Assembly: GCF_044797955.1 (NCBI RefSeq)
Contig: NZ_CP085211.1
Coordinates: 930,001 to 994,000, forward strand
Direction: 5' to 3'
Length of the DNA: 64,000 bases
DNA from: Idiomarina seosinensis_A
GTDB lineage: Bacteria; Pseudomonadota; Gammaproteobacteria; Enterobacterales; Alteromonadaceae
The notes beneath the pieces were generated by a model that did no database searches, was not told the origin of the DNA, and saw only the letters and a program-made list of their open reading frames with translations. Below are positions 1-8,689 of this stretch, in pieces (the first letter of the stretch is position 1; every line of letters starts with the position of its first letter). A program made the translations under genes and the position numbers.

Positions 1-1
1 G

Positions 2-730
2 CACTATGTTTCGGTTACCGATAAGCTGGACATTCCCTATGTGTTTAAAGCCTCATTTGATAAGGCCAACCGCTCGTCCGTTCATTCGTTTCGCGGTCCG
101 GGGATGGAGCAGGGACTGCGTATTTTTGAAGAGATTAAAGCACAGTTCTCGGTGCCAATTATTACTGATGTGCACGAGCCTTATCAGGCAGAGGCGGTAG
201 CTGAGGTGGTTGATGTGATTCAATTGCCGGCCTTCCTGGCACGGCAGACCGATTTAGTGGTGGCTATGGCAAAAACAGGAGCCTTGATTAACGTTAAAAA
301 GCCGCAATTTCTGGCTCCGCAGGAAATGCAGCACATTATCACTAAATTTAACGAAGCCGGTAATAACAACATTATGTTGTGTGAGCGCGGCTCATGCTTT
401 GGTTATAACAACCTTGTGGTTGATATGCTGGGTATGGATGAAATGAAGACCATGGCACCGGTTATTTTTGATGCGACTCATGCGTTGCAACGCCCCGGCG
501 GACGCGCGGACTCGGCTGGCGGACGACGAGCTCAGGCTGCACAGCTGGCGCGTTCGGGGGTGGCTTTGGGTATCGCCGGTTTGTTTATCGAGGCCCACCC
601 GGATCCTGATCAAGCTAAATGCGATGGCCCTTGTGCGCTGCCATTACGAGCTCTGGAAGACTATTTGCAACAAATGAAAGCTATCGATGATGTTGTAAAA
701 AGCCTTCCTGTGCTGGATACGTCGGTGTAA
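2..730 (+). CDS. kdsA: 3-deoxy-D-manno-octulosonate 8-phosphate synthase KdsA, 5'-truncated by window edge
   Basis: KdsA condenses phosphoenolpyruvate with arabinose 5-phosphate to make KDO-8-phosphate for the inner core of lipopolysaccharide in the cytoplasm. The reading frame is open from base 2, so the gene enters from the left edge; 242 codons are visible against about 284 in the family, so roughly 40 N-terminal residues are missing. Seen directly are the family segments FKASFDKANRSS near the visible start, THALQRPGGRADSAGGRR, and EAHPDPDQAKCDGPCALPL close to the C-terminus. The stop codon lies a few bases before trkH. Nothing suggests a broken gene. Confidence 0.97.
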   Translation, partial: HYVSVTDKLDIPYVFKASFDKANRSSVHSFRGPGMEQGLRIFEEIKAQFSVPIITDVHEPYQAEAVAEVVDVIQLPAFLARQTDLVVAMAKTGALINVKKPQFLAPQEMQHIITKFNEAGNNNIMLCERGSCFGYNNLVVDMLGMDEMKTMAPVIFDATHALQRPGGRADSAGGRRAQAAQLARSGVALGIAGLFIEAHPDPDQAKCDGPCALPLRALEDYLQQMKAIDDVVKSLPVLDTSV

Positions 731-736
731 TTGAAC

Positions 737-2227
737 ATGAGCCAACAGCTGACCCCTGTTGCTGATAATCGCCTGCGCCCACGGCAGGCGATTAAGCTGT
801 TGCTCAAAGCCATGGGCGCGCTGATTGCTATTTTATCGCTGGCTCTGCTGGCGCCGTTTGTGCTGGCGGCTGTTAATGGCGAAAAAGACCAGTGGACCTA
901 TCTGACCCTGTCGTTATTGGGCCTGGTGGGTGGCCTGGGTTTGTTCTCGCTGGATTCAGGGCAGGCTAAACTGCGCGCCCGGCAAGTGTTTTTACTAACC
1001 ACTTTGTGCTGGGTTAGCTCCAGTCTGTATGTCACCTTACCCTTTATTTTTGCTCAGCCCCACCTTGATTTTACCAATGCCTGGTTCGAGGCAATGTCGG
1101 CGATTACCACAACCGGCGCAACTGTGGTAACCGGCCTGGATGACTTACCGCAGTCGGTTCTATTATGGCGCGGTATGCTACAGTGGCTTGGCGGTATTGG
1201 TATTATTGTTATGGCAATGGCGATTTTACCCTTTCTGCAGGTTGGTGGTATGCGCCTGTTCCAGGCTGAATCGTCGGATATGTCGGGTAAGTTCCTGCCA
1301 CGGTCTAGTTTAATGGTGATGGCCATTGGCAAAGTTTATCTGCTGTTAACCGTTATTGTTATTAGTCTGTACCTGCTCGGGGGCATGAAAGCTTTTGATG
1401 CTGTGGTCCACGGTATGACCACCATTGGGACAGCTGGTTTTTCCAACTACGATGCTTCTTTTGGGCATTTTTCTGATAGCGCGTTTTTAATTATTGTCGG
1501 TACCTTATTCATGGTGGCCGGCGCGCTGCCGTTCGTGCTGTATATTCGCGCATTGAAAGGCGATACCGAACCGCTGCGGCATGATACTCAGGTTCGTTCA
1601 TTTTTAGTGTTCCTGGTACTGGTTATCGCTGTTATCACTCTGGTTCAGGTTGTGAAAGGACGGGACGTCGGCGACGCCCTGCTGCACACCGCATTTAATG
1701 TTGTCTCCATTGTCACCACAACCGGCTATGCGACGGAAGACTACGGCCAGTGGGGCAGCTGGTCATTAATGATTTTCTTTTATTTAATGTTTGTCGGTGG
1801 TTGTACCGGCTCTACCGCCGGTGGGATGAAAATCTTCCGCTTTCAGCTTTCTCAGTTGCTATTACGGCGCCAGTTCAGCCAGCTGATTCACCCAAACCTG
1901 GTGCAGGTACAAACCTATCACGGCCGCCGCGTTAATGACTCACTACTTGGCTCTATGGTAGCCTTCAGCTTTACTTACTTTTTACTGGTAGCTGCGATTG
2001 CTTTGGGTCTGGCGTTGTTTGATCTGGATTTTCTGACCGCGATTTCCAGTGCGGTTTCAGCCGTTAGTAATGTCGGACCTGCGCTGGGAGATATTGTCGG
2101 GCCAAGTGGTAACTTTTCGAGTTTGCCTGACGGTGCCAAATTCCTGTTGATTTTTGCCATGCTGGCGGGGCGGCTGGAAATTATGACGGTGTTGATTTTG
2201 TTCCACCGCCACTACTGGCGTCATTAA
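737..2227 (+). CDS. trkH: Trk/Ktr-type potassium uptake protein, TrkH family
   Basis: Inner-membrane subunit of a K+ uptake system that normally works with a cytoplasmic NAD-binding TrkA partner, which is not in this window. The 496-residue protein is almost entirely hydrophobic and shows the four pore-loop segments of the superfamily: TTTGATVVTGLDDL, MTTIGTAGFSNYDASFG, VTTTGYATEDYGQWG and SNVGPALGDIVG, each with the central glycine of the selectivity filter. I chose the ATG at 737; an in-frame TTG at 731 is possible, and neither has a strong Shine-Dalgarno sequence. It follows kdsA by six bases and precedes the ZIP gene closely, so the three may be co-transcribed. Confidence 0.93.
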   Translation: MSQQLTPVADNRLRPRQAIKLLLKAMGALIAILSLALLAPFVLAAVNGEKDQWTYLTLSLLGLVGGLGLFSLDSGQAKLRARQVFLLTTLCWVSSSLYVTLPFIFAQPHLDFTNAWFEAMSAITTTGATVVTGLDDLPQSVLLWRGMLQWLGGIGIIVMAMAILPFLQVGGMRLFQAESSDMSGKFLPRSSLMVMAIGKVYLLLTVIVISLYLLGGMKAFDAVVHGMTTIGTAGFSNYDASFGHFSDSAFLIIVGTLFMVAGALPFVLYIRALKGDTEPLRHDTQVRSFLVFLVLVIAVITLVQVVKGRDVGDALLHTAFNVVSIVTTTGYATEDYGQWGSWSLMIFFYLMFVGGCTGSTAGGMKIFRFQLSQLLLRRQFSQLIHPNLVQVQTYHGRRVNDSLLGSMVAFSFTYFLLVAAIALGLALFDLDFLTAISSAVSAVSNVGPALGDIVGPSGNFSSLPDGAKFLLIFAMLAGRLEIMTVLILFHRHYWRH

Positions 2228-2236
2228 GGAGTTGTG

Positions 2237-3010
2237 ATGGAACCTTGGTTAACCGCTTTACTGGTCACTCTATTAAGTGGCGGGATGACCGCGGTAGGTG
2301 CTGCACCGGTGCTAATTGGCTGGCAGCCCAGCGAACGCAATACCAATGCTTTATTAGGTTTTGCCGCTGGTGTGATGCTGGCAGCGGCATTTTTTTCGCT
2401 CATTGTTCCGGCTCTGGAACTGGCTGAACAGCAGTATCAACACGCAATAATTCCGCCTGCAATAGCGGTTGCCGGCATATTGCTTGGCAGCTTTTTAATT
2501 GCCGGTATTGATTACGCGGTGCCTCATGAGCACTTTGTTAAAGGCGCTGAAGGTCCCGAAGTCCAGCGTATCAGTCGTTTATGGTTATTTATTATTGCCA
2601 TTACCATTCATAATATTCCCGAAGGTCTGGCTGTTGGTATCACCGCCGGCGGTGGCGATGCTGATGCCACAGCGGCGATTGCCACGGGGATTGGCTTACA
2701 AAATGTTCCCGAGGGCCTGGCCGTGGCCCTGGCCTTGCTGGCTTTGGGTTATAGTCCGTGGCGGTCGTTTTACATTGCTGCGTTAACGGGCGCCGTGGAG
2801 CCTGTTGGCGGAGCTATCGGCGGCTGGTTTGTCGGTCATGCTGAGTGGTTTTTACCCTGGGGTCTGCTGGTTTCAGCAGGGGCGATGATTTATGTTATCA
2901 GCCATGAAATTATTCCTGAAACTCACCGCCAGGGCCATCACAGCAGAGCCAGTATCGGTTTGATGCTTGGGCTTGTGGTGATGCTGTTCCTGGACGTCTG
3001 GCTGGGTTAG
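2237..3010 (+). CDS. ZIP family divalent metal transporter
   Basis: Predicted inner-membrane transporter importing zinc or related divalent metals. The 257-residue protein has about eight hydrophobic segments. The metal-binding helices are recognisable as HNIPEGLAVGI (near residue 133) and the paired QNVPEGLAVALAL segment, the HNxPEG/xNxPEG signature of ZIP proteins close to ZupT and GufA. AAGGAG at 2225-2230 is well placed for the ATG at 2237; a GTG one codon upstream is less likely. The gene starts nine bases after trkH. Exact metal specificity cannot be read from sequence. Confidence 0.9.
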   Translation: MEPWLTALLVTLLSGGMTAVGAAPVLIGWQPSERNTNALLGFAAGVMLAAAFFSLIVPALELAEQQYQHAIIPPAIAVAGILLGSFLIAGIDYAVPHEHFVKGAEGPEVQRISRLWLFIIAITIHNIPEGLAVGITAGGGDADATAAIATGIGLQNVPEGLAVALALLALGYSPWRSFYIAALTGAVEPVGGAIGGWFVGHAEWFLPWGLLVSAGAMIYVISHEIIPETHRQGHHSRASIGLMLGLVVMLFLDVWLG

Positions 3011-3026
3011 TCACCTTGGCGAAATA

Positions 3027-3054
3027 GTTTCAGCGAACACTTGATCGCTGAAAC
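3027..3054. repeat. Perfect 9-bp inverted repeat between ZIP gene and psrA
   Basis: GTTTCAGCG at 3027-3035 is followed after ten bases by its exact reverse complement CGCTGAAAC at 3046-3054. No run of T follows on either strand, so it is a poor intrinsic terminator. Its position 47 bases before psrA would also suit a second regulator site or an mRNA hairpin at the 3' end of the ZIP transcript. Confidence 0.55.
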
Positions 3055-3069
3055 GAACTGAATTAAATT

Positions 3070-3094
3070 AAACGCATGTTTTAAATATGCGTTT
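3070..3094. promoter_or_regulatory. Probable PsrA operator in front of psrA
   Basis: AAACGCAT at 3070-3077 and ATGCGTTT at 3087-3094 form a perfect 8-bp inverted repeat around nine bases, ending six bases before the psrA start codon. The left half lies within AAACGCATGTTT (3070-3081), which fits the published PsrA box pattern AAAC-N2-4-GTTT. TetR-type regulators commonly repress themselves from such sites, so autorepression is the inference. Confidence 0.6.
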
Positions 3095-3100
3095 ACGATT

Positions 3101-3760
3101 ATGACCGAACTGGTAAATATCCCACAGAAAAGTAAAATTAGCACTCAGACAAAAATTTTAAATGCCGCCGAGGCGCAATTTGCCCGCGACGGTTTTGAAC
3201 AAACCTCGTTGCGGCAGATAACTCAGACCGCCGGTGTTAATCTGGCCTCCGTGAACTACCATTTTGGCTCTAAGAAAGCCCTGATTCAGGCGGTTGTCGC
3301 ACGTTACATGAATGTGTTTATGCCGGCTCTGGAAGCCGAGCTAAAGCAACTGGATGATCAGCCACAACTGACCAGTCTGAACGTTTTTGATAGTTTTAAA
3401 GCCCCGTTATTAAGTCTGACCCGGGTAAATCAACGCGGTACCGAACACTTCTTGCGGCTGCTGGGCTTTGCTTATGCAGAAACGCAGGGACATTTGCGGC
3501 GTTACACACAGACTGCTTTTGGTGATGTATTACAGCATTTGTTGGCGCTGTTACACCGCGCGAATCCTCATCTAACAGAGCAGGATATGTTCTGGCGGTT
3601 GCATTTTGTTCTGGGTGCCACGGTATTTGCTCAGGTATCCGGGCAGGCGCTTGTCGAAATTGCTCAGGCAGAATTTGATGAGCAGGCCAACATTGAATCG
3701 GTTATTGAGCATTTAATTGTGTTCATTGCCGGCGGACTGGGTAGTAACGCAGCCGGGTGA
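3101..3760 (+). CDS. psrA: TetR family regulator of fatty acid degradation, PsrA-like
   Basis: DNA-binding regulator of beta-oxidation genes; in Pseudomonas the PsrA protein is released from DNA by long-chain fatty acids. The 219-residue protein has a TetR helix-turn-helix at residues 18-65, including LRQITQTAGVNLASVNYHFGSKKAL cut here into family-typical pieces SLRQITQTAGV and NYHFGSKKALIQAV. The C-terminal half keeps PsrA-like segments such as LRLLGFAYAETQGHLRRY and FWRLHFVLGA. The gene stands directly before fadE, its expected target, and has a palindromic operator at its own start. Identification as PsrA rather than another TetR rests on these segments and on context. Confidence 0.85.
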   Translation: MTELVNIPQKSKISTQTKILNAAEAQFARDGFEQTSLRQITQTAGVNLASVNYHFGSKKALIQAVVARYMNVFMPALEAELKQLDDQPQLTSLNVFDSFKAPLLSLTRVNQRGTEHFLRLLGFAYAETQGHLRRYTQTAFGDVLQHLLALLHRANPHLTEQDMFWRLHFVLGATVFAQVSGQALVEIAQAEFDEQANIESVIEHLIVFIAGGLGSNAAG

Positions 3761-3818
3761 GCAAAAGCCTGTTGTCTTGTCTACACTTTAAACAGTAATA
3801 AGCGAGTCGGAGAAAACC

Positions 3819-6158
3819 GTGGAAATTATTATCTTACTGATTGTCTTGTTGGTTATTGTACTGGCAGTGACCGATATCCGTCGCAGTCTAATCACCAAGC
3901 CGATCTTCGGTCTATTTAAACGTATTCTGCCGCCCTTATCGGATACCGAGCGGGAGGCGATGGAAGCCGGTGATGTCTGGTGGGACGGTGACCTGTTCAG
4001 CGGCCGGCCGGATTGGCAAAAGCTACTGGATATGCCTGAACCTAAGCTGACGGAAGAGGAGCAGGCCTTTGTAGATAACCAGTTGGCAACCTTACTGGAT
4101 ATGCTGGATGACTTTAAGATCGTCCAGCAGGATCGCGACTTACCCAAGCCGGTATGGGACTATCTGCGTAAAGAGCACTTTTTTGCCATGATCATTGGTA
4201 AAGAGTTCGGTGGCCTTGATTTTTCTCCGGCGGCTAACTCGTACATTGTTTCGCGTATTGCTACCCGCTCGGTCAGCGCGGCGGTGACGGTCATGGTGCC
4301 TAATTCTCTCGGGCCGGGCGAGCTGCTTACCCACTATGGCACCAAAACTCAGCAAGACTACTGGTTACCGCGACTGGCTGACGGTACTGATATCCCCTGT
4401 TTTGCGCTAACTGGGCCTGAAGCAGGCTCCGATGCCGGCGCAATCCCCGACGAGGGCGTAATCTGCCGGGGTCAACACGACGGTGAGGAAGTCGTCGGTA
4501 TTCGATTAAACTGGTCAAAACGTTATATTACTCTGGCACCGGCAGCAACGGTGCTTGGCCTGGCGTTTAAGTTATATGATCCCGATGGCTTGTTGGGTGA
4601 CAAAAAAGCCCTCGGTATTACCTGCGCTTTAATCCCGACCGACCATCCGGGGATTGAGACAGGCGATCGCCACTTTCCGCTTAATCAGGCATTTTTAAAC
4701 GGCACCACCTATGGTAAAGACGTTTTCATTCCGCTGGACTGGATTATTGGTGGTATTGATTACGCCGGCAAAGGCTGGCGTATGCTGGTGGAATGCCTTT
4801 CAGCGGGCCGGGGAATATCTTTACCGGCGCTGGCCGCGGCCACGGGTCATGTCAGCCAGCGTATGACCGGTGCTTACGCTTACGTGCGCCAGCAATTCGG
4901 TTTGCCGATTGGAGTATTTGAGGGCGTCCAGGGAGCGATGGGAAAAATTGGCGGAACCAATTATACCATTGAATCAATGCGGCGACTGACCGTAAGTGCT
5001 CTGTGTCAGGGTAAAAGCCCGTCGGTTGTAACAGCAATGACTAAGTATCACATGACCGAAATGGGCCGGCAGGTAATGGAACAGGCCATGGATGTGCATG
5101 CCGGTAAAGGCATTCAGTTAGGCCCCCACAACTATCTGGGTCATAATTACATGGCAACACCGGTGTCCATTACGGTTGAGGGCGCTAATATCCTGACCCG
5201 TAATCTGATGATTTTTGGTCAGGGAGCAACCCGCTGTCATCCCTATGTACTGGAGGAAATGAAAGCTGCTGCCAATCCGGATCAGGAACAGGCATTAGCG
5301 GACTTTGACCGGCTGTTAGTTAAACATGTTAAGTTTGCGGTGAGCAATGTTTTCGGTAGTTTGTGGATGGGGCTGACGGGCTCGCGCTTTAATGAGACTC
5401 CGGTGAGTGGCGAAACAGCCCGCTACTATCAGCACCTTAGCCGCATGAGCCGTGGCCTGGCAATGGCGGCCGATGTGTCTATGCTGATGCTTGGTGGCGA
5501 TCTGAAGCGCAAGGAAATGATTTCAGCGCGTTTAGGCGATGTTCTCAGCCATCTGTATATGGCATCGGCGGTGTTAAAGCGCTTTGAAGAAGAAGGCCGG
5601 CAGGCGGCAGACTTACCTTATGTTCATTATGCCGTGCAGCGCCATCTGTATGAAATTGGACAGGCCTTTACCGGGTTCTTTCGCAATTTCCCAAATAGGG
5701 TGGTGGCGAACTTAATGCGCGTGGTGGTGTTCCCGCTGGGTAATCACTTTAATGCACCGGCAGATAAATTATCGCAGGACATCAGTGCCGATATGATGAA
5801 GCCGGGTGTGACCCGGGATCGTCATACCTTCCTGTGTTTTTGGAAAGACGACGAAAACGACATGACCGGTCACATGGAAAAAGCATTTTTGTCGATGCTT
5901 GAGCTAAAAGATGTTTATAAAACCTTGCGCAAGGCGCAAAAGCAAGGTGAGCTGTCAGCTAACCTGAATGGACAGGAGCTGGCCGATACGGCGCTGGAAA
6001 AAGGTATTCTTAATAGCGATCAGGCTAAACAACTGGCTGCTACTGAGCGCCTGCGTTTAAGAGCCATCGGTGTGGATAGCTTTGCGCCGGGCATTCTGGA
6101 GCACAACCAGTTTTATACTACCAAAGGGGACATCCGCAAAGCGCCGATCCGTGACTAA
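3819..6158 (+). CDS. fadE: Acyl-CoA dehydrogenase FadE
   Basis: FAD enzyme for the first step of fatty acid beta-oxidation, giving trans-2-enoyl-CoA. It is 779 residues, close to E. coli FadE (814) and much longer than ordinary acyl-CoA dehydrogenases. Residues 1-18 form a hydrophobic membrane anchor rich in I, L and V. The dehydrogenase core carries CFALTGPEAGSDAGAIPDEG near residue 195 and an extra C-terminal domain typical of FadE (MKPGVTRDRHTFLCF region). Start is GTG at 3819; GGAGA upstream may act as ribosome binding site. A weak promoter, TTGTCT-N18-TAATAA at 3772-3801, is possible. psrA upstream is the probable regulator and a strong terminator follows. Confidence 0.95.
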   Translation: MEIIILLIVLLVIVLAVTDIRRSLITKPIFGLFKRILPPLSDTEREAMEAGDVWWDGDLFSGRPDWQKLLDMPEPKLTEEEQAFVDNQLATLLDMLDDFKIVQQDRDLPKPVWDYLRKEHFFAMIIGKEFGGLDFSPAANSYIVSRIATRSVSAAVTVMVPNSLGPGELLTHYGTKTQQDYWLPRLADGTDIPCFALTGPEAGSDAGAIPDEGVICRGQHDGEEVVGIRLNWSKRYITLAPAATVLGLAFKLYDPDGLLGDKKALGITCALIPTDHPGIETGDRHFPLNQAFLNGTTYGKDVFIPLDWIIGGIDYAGKGWRMLVECLSAGRGISLPALAAATGHVSQRMTGAYAYVRQQFGLPIGVFEGVQGAMGKIGGTNYTIESMRRLTVSALCQGKSPSVVTAMTKYHMTEMGRQVMEQAMDVHAGKGIQLGPHNYLGHNYMATPVSITVEGANILTRNLMIFGQGATRCHPYVLEEMKAAANPDQEQALADFDRLLVKHVKFAVSNVFGSLWMGLTGSRFNETPVSGETARYYQHLSRMSRGLAMAADVSMLMLGGDLKRKEMISARLGDVLSHLYMASAVLKRFEEEGRQAADLPYVHYAVQRHLYEIGQAFTGFFRNFPNRVVANLMRVVVFPLGNHFNAPADKLSQDISADMMKPGVTRDRHTFLCFWKDDENDMTGHMEKAFLSMLELKDVYKTLRKAQKQGELSANLNGQELADTALEKGILNSDQAKQLAATERLRLRAIGVDSFAPGILEHNQFYTTKGDIRKAPIRD

Positions 6159-6190
6159 AATTAACTGAATATGCTGCGGCTTTCAGTTGG

Positions 6191-6236
6191 CGCGCTTCAC
6201 TGCCATGATTACTGCAGTGAGGCGCGTTTTTCTTTT
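6191..6236 (+). terminator. Intrinsic terminator after fadE
   Basis: CGCGCTTCACTGC (6191-6203) pairs with GCAGTGAGGCGCG (6214-6226) through 13 bp including one G-U pair, with a ten-base loop, followed by TTTTTCTTTT-like sequence to 6236. The U tract is present only on the + strand, so it stops fadE transcription. The last codons of the convergent S41 gene lie inside the hairpin. Confidence 0.9.
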
Positions 6237-7549
6237 AAGTTGTAAAACTGAGGGGCAGCGGTTTGCCGGACCCCGGCTGATGATTCGGTTAATTGCATGG
6301 CGGCGGCAGCGACCGGGCAGCTGTTGTTTTCCAGAACATGCTTTGCCGCCGCGGTCAGCGGATCGTTAAAACTGCCCCAGTCTGCAACCAGTTGGTCGGA
6401 TACGGGACAGTCGGGTTGTAGCCCCTGATAATACTGTCCTTCACCAGCGGAATTGACGGTTTCAAAATTGATCGCGAAGGTGACTTTATCACACAATTCG
6501 TTGGGAACCTGTCCGACGGGCTTGCCGCAGGTTGCATTGCCAATTACCGTGACATCAATATGCGGGCGTAATGAGTTAATGATGATCTCAGAAGACGAGC
6601 AGCTGGCACCGGTAGTGAGCAATACGACGCCATTTAGATCAAGCTGTTCAACGCCGTCGACTAAACTAAAGGGGACGCGCTGATTTTGATCGCTGTTTTG
6701 TTCGTTAAAACGATACTCGATAAAGGTTTCGCCCTGGACATTAATACCCGCGGCCTGGGTCGCAGCCTGGTTAGCATAGCGAATTAAACCGCCGCTGTTG
6801 TAGCGCAAATCAATGACCAGATCCGTCACATTTTGTTGCTGAAACTGGTCAAAAGCCTGATTTAGGTCGGCACCAGTGCGGTTAATAAAACTGTCCAGAG
6901 TGAAATAGCCCACGGTCTGGTTAGTTAATGACCAGACCTGAGTGCCCATGACGCTGTTAGTTGCTACCACGTCTTTGCTCAGAGTTTCGGTAAATTCTCT
7001 ACCATCGGGGGTGCGCCAGCTCAGTTCGCGGATTACGCCGACCTCCGCTTCGCCGAGGGCATCACCATAGCTGCCGTTGGCCAGCAGCTCGCTGGTTTTT
7101 ACACCGTCGACGGCAATAAGACTATCAGCACGGCGCATACCGGCATTCCAGGCCGGAGAATCCTGATAAACAAAACGCAGTTTGATTTCATCGTTACTGA
7201 CTTGTTGCTGAGAAAAGCCAAAACCGGCGTATTCTGCAGTAACGAACAGAGACTGATATTCCTCGTCGGTTAAGATGTAGCTGTAACGGTCTTCAGGAGC
7301 CCGGAGTTGGTCGAGCAACTCGTCCAGATTGGCAAAGTTCTCGGGATCGATTTGAGCAGGTAGTTGCTCATTCCAAAAATAGTCTTCCTGCATGTAATCA
7401 AAGAAGCGTTGATTTTGGTCAGCGACAGAACAAGTCCCGTAGCCAGCCTGTTGGCTGCTATCAGTTTCAGCAGAGGTTCCAGAAGAGCCACCACAAGCTG
7501 TTACTAATAAGGCAGCAGATAAAGCACAGGTGATAGTTGCAGTGTTCAT
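6209..7549 (-). CDS. S41 family (C-terminal processing type) peptidase, lipoprotein
   Basis: Probable envelope serine protease of family S41. The 446-residue protein begins with a signal peptide ending in lipobox VTAC at about residue 19, followed by a Ser/Gly-rich linker, so it should be lipid-anchored. A degenerate PDZ-like domain follows around residues 115-165 (FVYQDSPAWNAGMRRAD). The catalytic region shows GASCSSSE, with the serine before Glu as probable nucleophile, and the lysine of GNATCGKPVG. Two cysteines flank these catalytic residues and could form a disulphide. It is divergent from nagZ and its stop codon falls inside the fadE terminator. Substrate is unknown. Confidence 0.85.
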   Translation of the reverse strand: MNTATITCALSAALLVTACGGSSGTSAETDSSQQAGYGTCSVADQNQRFFDYMQEDYFWNEQLPAQIDPENFANLDELLDQLRAPEDRYSYILTDEEYQSLFVTAEYAGFGFSQQQVSNDEIKLRFVYQDSPAWNAGMRRADSLIAVDGVKTSELLANGSYGDALGEAEVGVIRELSWRTPDGREFTETLSKDVVATNSVMGTQVWSLTNQTVGYFTLDSFINRTGADLNQAFDQFQQQNVTDLVIDLRYNSGGLIRYANQAATQAAGINVQGETFIEYRFNEQNSDQNQRVPFSLVDGVEQLDLNGVVLLTTGASCSSSEIIINSLRPHIDVTVIGNATCGKPVGQVPNELCDKVTFAINFETVNSAGEGQYYQGLQPDCPVSDQLVADWGSFNDPLTAAAKHVLENNSCPVAAAAMQLTESSAGVRQTAAPQFYNLKEKRASLQ

Positions 7550-7681
7550 AACTTACTCAGATGTTATTTTTTTATTATTGAGTAGCTTAAACCAGCATAA
7601 ATAAATACAAAAGAGGGATAGCGAAAATTTAACGCTCTGGCACACTAAACAGCCAGCAATCTTAATTTAAGAGGAAACTCT

Positions 7682-8689
7682 ATGGCGCTAGTCATGATCG
7701 ACATCGCAGGCACAGTATTAACAAGCGAAGACAAGGAGTTACTGGCTCACCCCGATGTACACGGCCTTATTTTATTCAGTCGCAATTTTCAGTCAGTGCA
7801 ACAACTGAATCGTTTGTGTGCCGACAGCCGCGCAGCAGCGGGCAAGCCTTTGTTAATTGCGGTTGATCATGAAGGCGGGCCGGTACAGCGTTTTCGTCAG
7901 GGCTTTAGCGATATTCCGGCAATGGCAAATATCAGGCACCGTATTGATAAAGCGCAACAGCGCACAGTAGCCCGGCAACTGGGATGGCTGATGGCGGCCG
8001 AGGTAAAAGCCGCTGGTCTGGATATCAGTTTTGCTCCGGTGCTGGATATAGACGCCGTTAGCGACGTCATTGGTGAACGGGCATTTGCCGATAACGGCGA
8101 AACCGTGGTGCAACTAGCCGCTGAGTTTATTGCCGGAATGCATGAAGCAGGAATGCCGGCGACCGGCAAGCACTTCCCTGGCCATGGCTCGGTGCAGGCG
8201 GATTCTCATATTGCCATCACCGAGGACGGGCGTGATAAAGAAAGTATTTTTACAACGGATCTGGTGCCTTTTCGGGCGCTGGCTAATAAGCTGGACGGTA
8301 TGATGCCTGCCCATGTTATATACACTCAGTTAGATGATCAGCCGGCTGGTTTTTCGCGCTATTGGTTACAGTCGGTATTACGCCAGCAACTGGGCTTTGA
8401 CGGCATGATTTTTAGTGATGATTTGTCAATGCATGGGGCAACTGTTGTCGGTGATATCACAGCGCGGGCGCATGCCGCACTTACCGCTGGTTGCGATATG
8501 GTACTGGTATGCAATGACCGGGCAGCCGTCCGGCAACTGCTGCAACAGCCATTGCCGGAAACGTCCGCGGCCAGCGCCCAACGCCTGCAGCGCATGCGGG
8601 GGAAAGCCACCCATGGTGATCTGCAAGAGCTGCAGCGCACCGACCGCTGGCAGCAGGCTCAGCAGTGGCTAACGCTTATTCATAGCTGA
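7682..8689 (+). CDS. nagZ: Beta-N-acetylglucosaminidase NagZ
   Basis: Cytoplasmic family 3 glycoside hydrolase that removes GlcNAc from anhydro-muropeptides during peptidoglycan recycling; its product influences AmpC induction in other species. The 335-residue length is normal. Diagnostic segments are KHFPGHG, with the catalytic-loop histidine nearby in ADSH, and IFSDDLSM containing the aspartate nucleophile. The segment usually written VDQEGGRVQRFR reads VDHEGGPVQRFR here, a small departure in a conserved loop. AGAGGA precedes the ATG. The 3' end overlaps queC tail-to-tail by 14 bases. Confidence 0.95.
   Translation: MALVMIDIAGTVLTSEDKELLAHPDVHGLILFSRNFQSVQQLNRLCADSRAAAGKPLLIAVDHEGGPVQRFRQGFSDIPAMANIRHRIDKAQQRTVARQLGWLMAAEVKAAGLDISFAPVLDIDAVSDVIGERAFADNGETVVQLAAEFIAGMHEAGMPATGKHFPGHGSVQADSHIAITEDGRDKESIFTTDLVPFRALANKLDGMMPAHVIYTQLDDQPAGFSRYWLQSVLRQQLGFDGMIFSDDLSMHGATVVGDITARAHAALTAGCDMVLVCNDRAAVRQLLQQPLPETSAASAQRLQRMRGKATHGDLQELQRTDRWQQAQQWLTLIHS

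Noticed and set aside
3788..4147. Open frame antisense to the start of fadE
   Set aside because: fadE coding is certain; the reverse frame has no ribosome binding site or family pattern.
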